A DNA stretch of 64,000 nt from an uncultured Pelagibacteraceae bacterium (GTDB taxonomy: Bacteria > Pseudomonadota > Alphaproteobacteria > Pelagibacterales > Pelagibacteraceae), in assembly GCA_902597865.1 (NCBI GenBank), contig CACJZL010000005.1:1-64000 (forward strand), in the 5' to 3' direction. Positions 53,659-63,036 of this stretch are shown here, in pieces. The notes under the pieces are model-generated. The model saw nothing but the letters and a program-made list of their open reading frames with translations. It was not told where the DNA came from and searched no databases. Position numbers and translations under genes: made by a program. Numbering within the stretch: position 1 is the stretch's first letter; each line of letters begins with the position of its first letter.

Positions 53659-54516
53659 CTATTTCCATCTATTATGCGTCCATATCCACTGTGAGGGATT
53701 TTTTTTGATTTTGTTCTCCAACCATTGATTTAGTTTAAGACTAATAGTGTCAATGTTTGCATTTTCATCAATATTTATTTGTTCATCAAAAGTAATTTTA
53801 AAATTAATTTTCTCATATCTCTCAATGTGAACTGGTTGAATTTTACAGCCAAATTTTTTAACAAATTGTGCTGGAATAGTTGTTGTATAAGCAGGATAAT
53901 TAAAAAAGTTTATCTTTTCACCCTCACTTACTCTTTGATCTATCATAATGGCTATGCTTACTCCTTGTTTAAAAAACATTAAGGATTTTTTAACTCCGTT
54001 AATTCCTTTTTTTATTTGATTTTTACAAATATATTTTTTACGTAGCGGCTCCATAATTGAATTAACCATTTTATTATTTAAAGGTCTATAAACAGCAGAT
54101 AGATTTACACCTGCTTTTTCAATTATCATAGCCATCAATTCAAAATTGTTGAAGTGAGCTGAAACAAAAACAACTGGTTGACCTCTTTTAATTTCTTCCA
54201 ATCTCTCTTTATTTTCAATTTTAATGTATTCATCTAAATTGCCTTTTCTAAAACTAGAGATAAAGGGATACTCAGATAGTATCCTTCCATAGTTTCCCCA
54301 CATATCTTTTGTAATATTTGCCATTTTTTCAGGGGTTAAAGAACTATCAAATTTTAATAAGTTATTTTTAATTATTTTTTTTGATCTGAAAAATGGTCCA
54401 AATGTTTTTCCAAGATAGTAACCAAATTCTGATGAAATTTTATATCCCAATAATTTAAATAAACCAAAAAGAATAATAATTAAAATATATTCAAAAAAAT
54501 ATCTTACTGATTTCAT
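53659..54516 (-). CDS. lpxL: Lipid A biosynthesis lauroyl acyltransferase (LpxL/HtrB family)
   Basis: The 285-residue protein has an N-terminal membrane anchor (about residues 5-24) and the acyltransferase H-x4-E motif in VFVSAHFNNFELMAMI near residue 115, then AVYRPLNNKMVN near 138 and MIDQRVSEGEKINFF near 190. It adds secondary acyl chains to Kdo-lipid A on the inner membrane. It ends a minus-strand LPS operon, overlapping the lpxK stop in an ATGA. The exact chain length cannot be deduced. DUF2093 lies four bases downstream on the other strand. Confidence 0.88.
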   Translation of the reverse strand: MKSVRYFFEYILIIILFGLFKLLGYKISSEFGYYLGKTFGPFFRSKKIIKNNLLKFDSSLTPEKMANITKDMWGNYGRILSEYPFISSFRKGNLDEYIKIENKERLEEIKRGQPVVFVSAHFNNFELMAMIIEKAGVNLSAVYRPLNNKMVNSIMEPLRKKYICKNQIKKGINGVKKSLMFFKQGVSIAIMIDQRVSEGEKINFFNYPAYTTTIPAQFVKKFGCKIQPVHIERYEKINFKITFDEQINIDENANIDTISLKLNQWLENKIKKNPSQWIWTHNRWK

Positions 54517-55451
54517 AATCTTTCATTCAAATATTTGTAAAACTGTTTTTTTTGGCTAATTGATAATTCAACTTCCAAAAAATTTATATTTTTCCGAAAA
54601 GATTTTTTTATTCTAAAATAATCTTTTTCTGTTGTTAATAACTCACAGTTTTTAATTTTTGCTAAATTTTTTAATTTTTGTAAGTCTGATTCTTCATAAT
54701 CATAATGGTCAGGAAACTGTTCATACCCATAAAATTTAATTTTCAAACTTTTAAGAGTGTCTAAAAAAGTGTGGGGATTTCCTATACCACTGAATATGAT
54801 AAACTTCTTTTTCTTTAATTTAGAATAATTTTTAGGTACGTATTTTCCCGTAAAAATTTTTATATTTGGATTAATATTTTTAATTTTATTAACAAAATCT
54901 TTAGATTTTTTGTTTATATCTCCATTAATAACAGCTATATCATAATTTTTTATACTATCTAATTTTTCTCGTAACGGTCCAGCAGGTATTACTAATCCAT
55001 TTCCTTCTAACTTGAGAGAATTAAAACAAACTATTTTCAAATCATAATTTATCCTTTTTTCTTGCAATCCATCATCAAATATTAACATTTCCGCATTTTC
55101 ATTCTCAGCTTTTACGATGGATAATTCTCTTGTTTTTTCAAAAATTACTTTGTGTTTTTTCTCTAAAAGCTTCTTTTCATCTAAGTGTGAGTTATAATTT
55201 TTCTTAATTATGAAAGTTCTAAATCTTTTTTTGAAATAAGTTGCTAAGTTACTTACAAGAGGTGTTTTTCCAGTACCACCTATGTAGATGTTTCCTACGC
55301 AAATTGTTTTCAAATCATAAAAATTTTTTTTTATTTTATTATTTTCATAGTAGTTTTTAAGGATAGCAATTAATGATAATGGCAATAATAATATTGAAAA
55401 CAAACTAATATGATCCTTTTTATCCCAAAATTTTGGTTTATTAAATTTCAT
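54513..55451 (-). CDS. lpxK: Tetraacyldisaccharide 4'-kinase
   Basis: The 312-residue membrane-associated kinase adds the 4'-phosphate of lipid A. Walker A is in CVGNIYIGGTGKTPLV near residue 51, the second conserved region is EMLIFDDGLQEKRINYD near 117, and LLTTEKDYFRIKK follows near 275. Length matches the family. It lies between waaA (40-base gap) and lpxL (four-base overlap) in the lipid A/Kdo operon. Confidence 0.94.
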   Translation of the reverse strand: MKFNKPKFWDKKDHISLFSILLLPLSLIAILKNYYENNKIKKNFYDLKTICVGNIYIGGTGKTPLVSNLATYFKKRFRTFIIKKNYNSHLDEKKLLEKKHKVIFEKTRELSIVKAENENAEMLIFDDGLQEKRINYDLKIVCFNSLKLEGNGLVIPAGPLREKLDSIKNYDIAVINGDINKKSKDFVNKIKNINPNIKIFTGKYVPKNYSKLKKKKFIIFSGIGNPHTFLDTLKSLKIKFYGYEQFPDHYDYEESDLQKLKNLAKIKNCELLTTEKDYFRIKKSFRKNINFLEVELSISQKKQFYKYLNERL

Positions 55452-55491
55452 AAAACAATTCTTCTCAATTCATTAAAATTTTTCTTTAAAA

Positions 55492-56682
55492 TTAAATCTC
55501 CGACTTGAATTTTTGAATTTTATGAAAATTTTTTCTTTTATTTTTTAATAAAATTAATGCCTTTTTTTCTAAATCTTTTATATTTTTCACTTTTAAGGAT
55601 AATTTTTCTTTTCCCAACATTTTATAAACATCTTTAAAATTAAAAGTGTAATTTCCATGTAAAATATTGCAACCAAACCTTAAGGCTTCTAATGGATTTT
55701 GTCCCCCTTTCGGAACTAAAGATCCTCCTAAAAAGACGACATTACTAATTTTGTAAAATGATTTACTTTCCCCATAACTGTCAACTATATAAACATCATA
55801 TTTATCTAAATTTTTTTTATTTTCACTATGTTTGGTAAACTTTAATTTTTTTTTATCCAACATTTGTGCGATTTCATTTGTTCGCTCTATGTGTCTTGGA
55901 ATAATTATTGTTATTAAATTTGGAACTTTCCTTTTATATCTCATATGCAAGTTTGCAAAAATCTCTTCTTCGTTATGGTGTGTGCTTGCAGAGCAAATAA
56001 TTGTTCTGTTTTTGAAATATTTTTTATTTACTACTTTAAATTTATCATTGTGTGTACTGATAAATTTGAGATTCCCTAAAAATTTAAGCTTATTAATACC
56101 TAGTTTCTTAAAGTATAAGAATGTTTCTTTGTTTTGAGGAAATATATAATCAAATTTTTCGAGAATATTTTTACCAAAATATCTCAAAAAAAACCATCTT
56201 CTGAAAGATTTTTCACTCATTCTTGCATTTATCAAAACGACTCTTATTTTTTTCTTTTTCAATTGAGAAATCATTGTAGGCCAAATCTCAGACTCTACAA
56301 AAATTACAGATGAGGGCCTCCAGTAATTTAAAAAATTATTAACTATATGAATATTGTCTAAAGGATAAAACTGATGTAAAGTTTTCTTAAATTTAAATTT
56401 TTCAAATATTTTCGATGAGCTTAAAGTTGAGGTAGTTACTAAAATTTGTTTTATTTTCTCAATTTTATCAAACTCTTGTATCAATGGCACAACACTTAGG
56501 AACTCTCCCACACTTGAGCAATGGAACCAAACTAATTTACCCCGCTTCTTTTTCTCCTTGTTTAAAGAAAATTTTTCAAAAAATCGTTGGGGATTTTCTT
56601 TTTTCTTAAATATTCTATAGACGATTATTAATGGAGATAAAATAATAACAATATATACTAAAAAACTATAGATTATTCTCAT
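55492..56682 (-). CDS. waaA: 3-deoxy-D-manno-octulosonic acid (Kdo) transferase
   Basis: The 396-residue glycosyltransferase links Kdo to lipid A. An N-terminal membrane anchor is followed by WFHCSSVGEFLSVVPLIQEF near residue 53, SVIFVESEIWPTMISQ near 127 (the conserved E-x-E-I-W-P) and VFLGGSLVPKGGQNPLEALRFG near 316. I chose the ATG at 56682, whose A is the last base of the msbA stop, over a preceding TTG. It is part of the chained LPS operon. Confidence 0.94.
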   Translation of the reverse strand: MRIIYSFLVYIVIILSPLIIVYRIFKKKENPQRFFEKFSLNKEKKKRGKLVWFHCSSVGEFLSVVPLIQEFDKIEKIKQILVTTSTLSSSKIFEKFKFKKTLHQFYPLDNIHIVNNFLNYWRPSSVIFVESEIWPTMISQLKKKKIRVVLINARMSEKSFRRWFFLRYFGKNILEKFDYIFPQNKETFLYFKKLGINKLKFLGNLKFISTHNDKFKVVNKKYFKNRTIICSASTHHNEEEIFANLHMRYKRKVPNLITIIIPRHIERTNEIAQMLDKKKLKFTKHSENKKNLDKYDVYIVDSYGESKSFYKISNVVFLGGSLVPKGGQNPLEALRFGCNILHGNYTFNFKDVYKMLGKEKLSLKVKNIKDLEKKALILLKNKRKNFHKIQKFKSEI

Positions 56683-58421
56683 CAATTTTTTTGAATTTGT
56701 TTTTCATAGAAATTTTTATATACATCTGAATTTTTGATTAATTCCTCATGCCTGCCCTCACTTACTATTTTACCCTTATCTATTACGTAAATTTTATTAG
56801 AATTAAGTATTGTTGAAAGCCTGTGAGCTATCACCAATGTTGTTCTGTCTTTTGTTAAATAATTTAACGCGCCCTGAATTTTTCCTTCAGTATCTGAGTC
56901 TAATGACGAAGTTGCCTCATCTAAGAGAATAATCTTACTTTTTTTTAAAATTGCCCTCGCGATTGAAAGTCTTTGTTTTTCTCCACCTGATAATCTAATG
57001 CCATTTTCTCCAATTAAAGTATCATATTTATGCGGCAAACTCTCAATAAACTCATTACAATATGATAGTTTTGCAGCTTCTCGAATTTCATTTTCATTTG
57101 CATCTAAATTTGCATATTTTATATTGTTGAGAATAGTGTCATCAAAGAGTGTTGTTTCTTGACTGACCAGAGATATCTCATTCCTTATAGAAGAAAGCCT
57201 TTTTGTGAATATTGACTGATTGTCAATTTTTATGTCTCCACTTTTTGGATCATAAAATCTTGGAATTAAATTTAATATAGTTGTTTTTCCAGCTCCACTA
57301 TAGCCAACTAATGATGTCATTTTTCCACCAGCTATAATTAAATTTAAATCTTTCAAAACAGGTTTGTTTTCGTCATTATAATCAAAATTAACATTTTGAA
57401 ATTCTATCTTACCTTCATCAATGAGGATATTTTCATTTTTAGGGTTATCGATAATTTTTTCTTTAAGATCTATAACCGGTAAAATTCTTTTTGCGCCTGC
57501 TAATCCCTGATTGACAGTTATGTTTAATGTGGCAAGAGATCTGACTGGTTGATAAGCAAGCATCATTGCAGCTAAAAAGGAAAAAAAGTTATTAATACCT
57601 AATTCATCTTTAATTATTAAATTTCCTGAATAGAATATTAGAATTGCGATCATAATACCTGTTAAGACCTCCATGATAGGGGAAGACCTTGCATAAATTT
57701 CGTTTAGTTTTTTTGATTTATTCATATGACTTTTCAAAGCTTGATCGGCTCTTGCAGTTTCATAAGTTTCTTTTTGAAATATTTTAATCAGTTTGTGATT
57801 TTTAAATATTTCTATTAGATAAGTATTAACTATTCCTGCCTTATCCATTGCTTGGAAGGTAACTTTTGTGATACGTTTCCCAAGAAGGTTTGCAAAAAAA
57901 CTTGCCAAAGGGATCATTATTATCGCAATTAAAGATAGTTTCCAATTTTGATAAAACATAACTGTTAATAAACCTATAAGTGTCAAGGTATCTTTAAATA
58001 AGTTAAGTATTCCTACACTAACAAGGTGTGTCATAAAATTTACGTCATTTATTAAATTAGTAATAATCTTGCCAGAGTGCTTTTTCTCGATAAAATCTGT
58101 ATCTGCTCTAATTAAAGATTTCATCATATCCATTTGTAGAGATTTCTTAATCTCCTCAGATATATTGATCATTATCACTTTTGCACCGTAAAGAGATATA
58201 CCTTTTGAAGCAAATGCAATTACTATTAAAAAAGGAATAATTAAAATTAGACTTTTATCTTTGTCTATAAAAATTTTTTCAATTGCTGGGTCAAGTAGAT
58301 ATGCAATCGAAGAAGTGCTCCCTGCTAAAATAATAGAGAATATTAAAGCTATAAATATTTTATTTAAATATTTTTTAGTATAGTTTACATATAATCTTTT
58401 CAATATTTCAATATTGCTCAT
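56682..58421 (-). CDS. msbA: MsbA-like lipid A/phospholipid ABC exporter
   Basis: The 579-residue half-transporter fuses six membrane segments (residues about 20-310) to an ABC ATPase: Walker A GYSGAGKTTI near residue 370, signature LSGGEKQRLSIARAIL near 472, and Walker B IILLDEATSSLD near 493. Its place between ubiA (TAATG overlap) and waaA (one-base overlap) among lipid A genes supports the role of flipping lipid A-core across the inner membrane. Confidence 0.9.
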   Translation of the reverse strand: MSNIEILKRLYVNYTKKYLNKIFIALIFSIILAGSTSSIAYLLDPAIEKIFIDKDKSLILIIPFLIVIAFASKGISLYGAKVIMINISEEIKKSLQMDMMKSLIRADTDFIEKKHSGKIITNLINDVNFMTHLVSVGILNLFKDTLTLIGLLTVMFYQNWKLSLIAIIMIPLASFFANLLGKRITKVTFQAMDKAGIVNTYLIEIFKNHKLIKIFQKETYETARADQALKSHMNKSKKLNEIYARSSPIMEVLTGIMIAILIFYSGNLIIKDELGINNFFSFLAAMMLAYQPVRSLATLNITVNQGLAGAKRILPVIDLKEKIIDNPKNENILIDEGKIEFQNVNFDYNDENKPVLKDLNLIIAGGKMTSLVGYSGAGKTTILNLIPRFYDPKSGDIKIDNQSIFTKRLSSIRNEISLVSQETTLFDDTILNNIKYANLDANENEIREAAKLSYCNEFIESLPHKYDTLIGENGIRLSGGEKQRLSIARAILKKSKIILLDEATSSLDSDTEGKIQGALNYLTKDRTTLVIAHRLSTILNSNKIYVIDKGKIVSEGRHEELIKNSDVYKNFYEKQIQKN

Positions 58422-59287
58422 TAGAAAGAATTTCCTACTAATATATTTAAAAAAACTAATAATCCTAAAAAATTATTACTTTTGAATATTTTTAAGCATG
58501 TGGTTGGCTCCAAAACTTTTAAACTTTTCACTTGATAAAACATTAGATGTAGAAAAATAAGTAAAGAAAATAAAAAATAGAATAAGTTATAAGACATGAG
58601 GACTCCCAAAATAATCATAGATATATAAAAAATTGAATAACATGAGACTAAAAATATTTTTGGATTTTTCTTGAATTTTATTGATGTTGATTTTACTCCT
58701 ATTATTTCATCATCTTTAATATCTTGAAATCCGTATATAGTGTCGTAACCTAGTGTCCAAAATATGGCTCCTAAGTAAAATATTACTGGATAAATGTTTA
58801 ATTCGTTAGTGATCGAAACCCATGCCATTATTATTCCATAATTAAAAGTGATACCTAAAAACAATTGTGGCCAGTAAGTGAATCTTTTCATTAATGGGTA
58901 AGTAAAAGCAAAAGGCATCGACAATAGGCCGAGAATAATTGTGTTTAGATTAAATTGAATCAAAATAACAAAAGCAGCAAAACATAAAAGTAAAACTAAA
59001 ATTAAACTAAGTCCTACAGAGATTTGACCACTTGCTAATGGTCTATTTTTGGTTCTTTCAACCATTTTATCTATTTTTCTATCTAGTATATCATTTACGA
59101 TACAACCAGCGGATCTCATTAAAACAGCTCCCATCAAAAATAAAATGCAGTGTTTGAAAAAAAGAAAATAATCGTTTGAAAAATTGTTTGCTAAGGTAAG
59201 CCCCCAAAGGCATGGCCAGAATAGAAGTAAAAATCCTATTGGTTTTTTGAGGCGGGTTAGTTCTAAAAATAACTCAAAATTTTTCAT
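58421..59287 (-). CDS. ubiA: 4-hydroxybenzoate polyprenyltransferase
   Basis: The 288-residue membrane prenyltransferase attaches the isoprenoid tail to 4-hydroxybenzoate in ubiquinone synthesis. The two metal-binding motifs are GCIVNDILDRKIDKMVERTK near residue 61 and GYDTIYGFQDIKDDEIIG near 179; nine or so membrane segments are visible. It is the first gene of the LPS operon run and shares a TAATG overlap with msbA. It is divergent from the DUF2721 gene, 53 bases apart. Confidence 0.93.
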   Translation of the reverse strand: MKNFELFLELTRLKKPIGFLLLFWPCLWGLTLANNFSNDYFLFFKHCILFLMGAVLMRSAGCIVNDILDRKIDKMVERTKNRPLASGQISVGLSLILVLLLCFAAFVILIQFNLNTIILGLLSMPFAFTYPLMKRFTYWPQLFLGITFNYGIIMAWVSITNELNIYPVIFYLGAIFWTLGYDTIYGFQDIKDDEIIGVKSTSIKFKKNPKIFLVSCYSIFYISMIILGVLMSYNLFYFLFSLLIFLHLMFYQVKSLKVLEPTTCLKIFKSNNFLGLLVFLNILVGNSF

Positions 59288-59340
59288 GATAATTTACTTG
59301 TAAATAACAAAGCATCGTTTCATAATCAAATTGATTCGTT

Positions 59341-59748
59341 ATGGATATTGATTACACAGTCACAGCTTTAATGTTTCCTGCAATTCCTTTAATAATGGGT
59401 GTTTATAGTAATAGGTTCCACACTCTGAGTAATTTAATAAGAAAAATACATGATGAACATGTTTTTGAGAAACACACTCCGCCTGAATGGAAAAACCAAT
59501 TAATTAATTTAAATGACAGAATAAGCGTTTTAAAACTCACAATCATGTTTTCAGCATTTGGGTTTTTATTCAATATGTTGACAGTATTTGCCCTTTACTT
59601 GGATAAAATATTAATAGCTAGAATTATTTTTGGATCGTGCTGTCTATCAATGATGGTATCTATAGTTTTCTTTATAAGAGAAATTCAAATTTCAACTAAA
59701 GCCCTTAAGCTGCATATTTCAGATATGGATGTTCAGTTTAAGGAGTAA
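59341..59748 (+). CDS. DUF2721 membrane protein
   Basis: The 135-residue protein has an N-terminal hydrophobic stretch (TALMFPAIPLIMGVYSNRFHTL), a charged segment, and two further membrane segments (about 60-80 and 85-106). ALMFPAIPL-x8-RF-x-LSNLIR is the DUF2721 pattern. The family's function is unknown. It is alone on the plus strand between ubiA and the quinone reductase gene, whose convergent end it overlaps by 11 bases. Confidence 0.82.
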   Translation: MDIDYTVTALMFPAIPLIMGVYSNRFHTLSNLIRKIHDEHVFEKHTPPEWKNQLINLNDRISVLKLTIMFSAFGFLFNMLTVFALYLDKILIARIIFGSCCLSMMVSIVFFIREIQISTKALKLHISDMDVQFKE

Positions 59749-60709
59749 TTATTGCAGGTCCTAGAATTTTTCTTCCTTCTAAATCTTGATGAGCAATTGG
59801 TGCATCTTTTAAAGCGTATTTCTTAAATATTTCAACTTTTACTGAACCTGATTTAACCATTTCAAAAAGTTTGTTTGACGCTTCATCTAATTCTTCTCTT
59901 GTAGATGTGTAGTGAGCGATGCTTGGTCTTGTAAGATACAATCCTTTTGGTGCAATTAGTTTTCCAACATCAAGAGGATCTAATTTTCCTGATGCGTTTC
60001 CAAATGAAACCATTGTTCCTCGCATCTTTAAACATCCCAATGAATCTTCTAAGGTATTTTTCCCTACACCATCGTAAACTACAGGCAAACCAACATTATT
60101 AGTAAGCTCTAAAACTTTATCTTTAAAGTTTTCTTTATTGTAATTTATTATTTCATCGCATCCAAATTTTTTTGCTAACTTGATTTTCTCATCTGATCCA
60201 ACTGTTCCTATTACTTTGCAACCTAAGCTTTTTGCCCATTGACAAAAAATTTGACCAACTCCACCAGCTGCAGCGTGGAATAAAACTGTTTGGCCTTTTT
60301 TAACTGGGTATGTTTTATGTAAAAGATAGAAAGTTGTTAAACCTTTGGTCATTAAACAAGCTACAATCTCAAGATCTATTCCATCTGGTACTTTTACTAA
60401 ATTTTTTGTCGGATAAATCCTATGTGTTGAATATGAACCAAGAGGTGCGGCCGCGTAAGCTACTTTATCACCTTCCTTAAAATTTTTAACACCTGGCCCA
60501 ACTTTCTCTATTATTCCCGCACCCTCGAGTCCAATGCCAGATGGCAGTGGCACAGGATATAGTCCTGACCTATGGTATGTATCAATGAAGTTCAAACCTA
60601 TAGCCGAATGTTTTATTAATACTTCATTCTCTTTAGGATCAGTGATAGATAATTTTTCGTATTTTAAAACCTCAGGACCACCAGTTTTTGAAAAATTTAT
60701 AGAATACAT
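59738..60709 (-). CDS. qor: NADPH:quinone oxidoreductase (zeta-crystallin family)
   Basis: The 323-residue medium-chain reductase lacks the catalytic zinc ligands of alcohol dehydrogenases and has the NADPH-binding AAAGGVGQIFCQWA near residue 151, GLNFIDTYHRSGLYP near 37 and VVYDGVGKNTLEDSL near 209. It reduces quinones, perhaps to detoxify them. It follows the pirin gene with no gap and ends the HAD-pirin-qor transcript. Confidence 0.93.
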   Translation of the reverse strand: MYSINFSKTGGPEVLKYEKLSITDPKENEVLIKHSAIGLNFIDTYHRSGLYPVPLPSGIGLEGAGIIEKVGPGVKNFKEGDKVAYAAAPLGSYSTHRIYPTKNLVKVPDGIDLEIVACLMTKGLTTFYLLHKTYPVKKGQTVLFHAAAGGVGQIFCQWAKSLGCKVIGTVGSDEKIKLAKKFGCDEIINYNKENFKDKVLELTNNVGLPVVYDGVGKNTLEDSLGCLKMRGTMVSFGNASGKLDPLDVGKLIAPKGLYLTRPSIAHYTSTREELDEASNKLFEMVKSGSVKVEIFKKYALKDAPIAHQDLEGRKILGPAIITP

Positions 60710-61552
60710 TTAATATTTAGCAAAAGTCCCATTTTGATAATCATTTATTGCCTCAATAATCTCAGCTTTTGTATTCATTACAAATGGACCTCCTCTGGCT
60801 ATTGGTTCGCCAATTGGTTTACCTGCAATAAATAAAAATTCGCTTTCTTTTTGGGCTTTAATTTGAAGACTTTTTCCTTGATTTAATAATATTAAATTTG
60901 AGTCGTTTGTATTTTCGTGATTTTTCTTACCAACATTAATTTGGCCTTTAAGCAAATAAATAAATGAATTGTGTCCTTCTGGGACTTCACAAGTAAATTC
61001 TTTCCCATTTTTTAAAACTACATGAAAGTAAATTGGTTCAACGTTATGATTTTTTTCAGGACCCTCAATATCTTTATACTTTCCAGCAATCACCTTAACT
61101 ATTTTTTCATCATCATTGTAAGTTCCAAGCTCCTTATTTTTTATATAAATATACTCAGGTTTATTTTTTTTTAATTTAGCAGGCATATTTATCCACAATT
61201 GAAATCCAAGTAGTTGACCATCAGACATTGCAGGCATTTCAGAATGTATTATTCCTCTTCCAGTTTTCATCCACTGCACATCTCCTGATGACATTATTCC
61301 TTTAGCACCAGTACTATCCTCATGTTCAAATTTTCCCTTAAGCATATAAGTAACTGTTTCAATACCCCTGTGAGGATGAGGTGGAAAACCTGCAACATAA
61401 TCATCTTTATTTTCTGAACCAAATTCATCTAACATTAAAAACGGATCAATATAATCTGCCTCTGGTGTTCCGATACTTCTTTTAAGTTTTACTCCTGCAC
61501 CGTCAGATGTCTCAATAGATTTAACAATTTTTTTGATTTCAATATTTGACAT
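60710..61552 (-). CDS. Pirin family protein (bicupin)
   Basis: The 280-residue protein has the pirin cupin motifs: FPPHPHRGIETVTYMLKGKFEHED-type stretch near residues 55-78 (metal-binding histidines in HPHRG and the glutamate-rich segment) and WMKTGRGIIHSEMP near 93. Some bacterial pirins have quercetinase activity; others are regulators. The neighbouring quinone reductase (zero-base gap) suggests a shared redox or quinone/flavonoid function. The role is uncertain. Confidence 0.88.
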   Translation of the reverse strand: MSNIEIKKIVKSIETSDGAGVKLKRSIGTPEADYIDPFLMLDEFGSENKDDYVAGFPPHPHRGIETVTYMLKGKFEHEDSTGAKGIMSSGDVQWMKTGRGIIHSEMPAMSDGQLLGFQLWINMPAKLKKNKPEYIYIKNKELGTYNDDEKIVKVIAGKYKDIEGPEKNHNVEPIYFHVVLKNGKEFTCEVPEGHNSFIYLLKGQINVGKKNHENTNDSNLILLNQGKSLQIKAQKESEFLFIAGKPIGEPIARGGPFVMNTKAEIIEAINDYQNGTFAKY

Positions 61553-61572
61553 GTTCTTAGTTTAATTATGTT

Positions 61573-62232
61573 TCAAACTATTTCAAGTAATCCTTTTAAG
61601 CTTTTTATTTCTTTTTTTGGTTTATAATCAAGAATATCAAAATGAGAATTGTTACGGTTAACCCAGACAGCATTGTAACCAAAATTGCCACCACCTGACA
61701 CATCCCAAGTGTTAGCACTCAAAAAAACAATTTCCTTAGGTTGAATTTCATATTTATAAACTGGAAGATTGTAGACCTTTGAGTCAGGCTTATAAATTTT
61801 CACCTCTTCAATTGAAAAAAGATCATCAAAATCAGCGTCTAAGTTATTGGTCTTGACTAATTCATTGATTAAGCCTGGAGTACCGTTCGAAAGAATTGCA
61901 AGCTTAAGATTTTTCTTTTTTAAATTTGTTAAAACCTCTTTTACCTCTGGATAAGGGGATAAAACTTTATAAAGACTTAATAATTCATTTTTCATGTTTG
62001 TATCTATGTTAAAAACTTTCATAGATTTATCCAAACTATCTTCAGTTATTTGCCAAAAGTCTTTGTGTCTTTTCATTAAACTCCTCAACCAAGTGTATTC
62101 AAGTTGTGTAGTTCGCCAAAAATTTGCAAAAGATTCCCACTTATCTCCTATTTTATGTTTACATTTTTCTGCCGCTGAATTTACGTCAAATAATGTTCCA
62201 TAAGCATCAAATACTATTGCTTTAAAATCCAT
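61573..62232 (-). CDS. Haloacid dehalogenase, type II (L-2-haloacid dehalogenase-like)
   Basis: The 219-residue HAD enzyme has the nucleophile aspartate in VFDAYGTLFDVNSAA near residue 8, LAILSNGTPGLI near 113, the lysine in IYKPDSKVY near 146 and LSANTWDVSGGGNFGYNAVWVNR-type end near 171-193. These match the L-2-haloacid dehalogenase subgroup, which hydrolyses C-halogen bonds; some members have other substrates. It is the first gene of the HAD-pirin-qor run (20-base gap to pirin). Confidence 0.88.
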   Translation of the reverse strand: MDFKAIVFDAYGTLFDVNSAAEKCKHKIGDKWESFANFWRTTQLEYTWLRSLMKRHKDFWQITEDSLDKSMKVFNIDTNMKNELLSLYKVLSPYPEVKEVLTNLKKKNLKLAILSNGTPGLINELVKTNNLDADFDDLFSIEEVKIYKPDSKVYNLPVYKYEIQPKEIVFLSANTWDVSGGGNFGYNAVWVNRNNSHFDILDYKPKKEIKSLKGLLEIV

Positions 62233-62267
62233 ACTTAAATTTAATTTTTTATATTATACTATATTTT

Positions 62268-62978
62268 ATGAATATTAGATTATATCACCCAAACAGTATA
62301 GTTGAAAATATAACTAAGTCGCTTTCAAAGGAACATAGTCATTATGTAGCAAATGTAATGAGACTTAAATTAGGTTCCCGTGTAAATTTTTTTAATAAAG
62401 ACGGAGAGTGGGAAAGTGAAATAACTTTTATTCAAAAAGATAAGGTCGAAGTAAAATTTATAAAAAAAACAAAACAAGCAGATAATGCATCCAAAATTGA
62501 GCTTGCAATTTGCTTAGTAAAAAAAGCTCCAATGGAAACTATCTTGCAAAAATCTACTGAATTAGGTGTAAGTAAAATAGTTCCAATTGTTTCGGAAAGA
62601 ACAGAAGTTAAAGAGTTAAATTATGAAAGAGCAAAAAAAATAGTTATTGAAGCTACAGAACAATCTAACCAATTTAATCCTCCGGAAATTTCAGAAGTAG
62701 TAAAACTTAAAGACTATCTAAAAAAATTAGATAGCTCTACTAAACTATTATTTGCCGATGTGAATTCTCAAAATGTTTTAAAAAATGATAATATTAAAAA
62801 AGGAGAAGCTTTAAGTGTTTTGATAGGACCCGAGGGCGATTTTTCACCAGCTGAACGCGAGTCGATTTTGAAAGTTCCTCATGTGAAATCTTTTACCATA
62901 TCAAAGAATATTTTGAGGTCAGATACTGCCGTCATAACCGCTATTTCATTAGTGAATTTCGTCTATTTCAATTCATAA
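62268..62978 (+). CDS. rsmE: 16S rRNA (uracil(1498)-N3)-methyltransferase
   Basis: The 236-residue SPOUT methyltransferase has an N-terminal PUA-like part (HYVANVMRLKLGSRVNFF near residue 25), KAPMETILQKSTELGVSKIVPI near 86, and the knotted SAM site LIGPEGDFSPAE near 185 with LRSDTAVITAISLV near the end. It methylates U1498 of 16S rRNA. A TATACT element (62255-62260) ends seven bases before the ATG, so the transcript may be leaderless or nearly so. It is divergent from the dehalogenase gene (35 bases). Confidence 0.94.
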   Translation: MNIRLYHPNSIVENITKSLSKEHSHYVANVMRLKLGSRVNFFNKDGEWESEITFIQKDKVEVKFIKKTKQADNASKIELAICLVKKAPMETILQKSTELGVSKIVPIVSERTEVKELNYERAKKIVIEATEQSNQFNPPEISEVVKLKDYLKKLDSSTKLLFADVNSQNVLKNDNIKKGEALSVLIGPEGDFSPAERESILKVPHVKSFTISKNILRSDTAVITAISLVNFVYFNS

Positions 62979-62996
62979 TTGTCGCATTAATTGAAT

Positions 62997-63024
62997 TTGT
63001 TAATTGAATTAAAAACTGTATAAA
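62997..63024 (+). promoter_or_regulatory. Candidate promoter of coxBA
   Basis: TTGTTA (62997-63002) and TATAAA (63019-63024) are 16 bases apart, and the expected start near 63031 is only a few bases before the coxB ATG at 63037. It rests on consensus alone, in AT-rich DNA where false matches are common. Confidence 0.4.
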
Positions 63025-63036
63025 AACGAAATAAAA

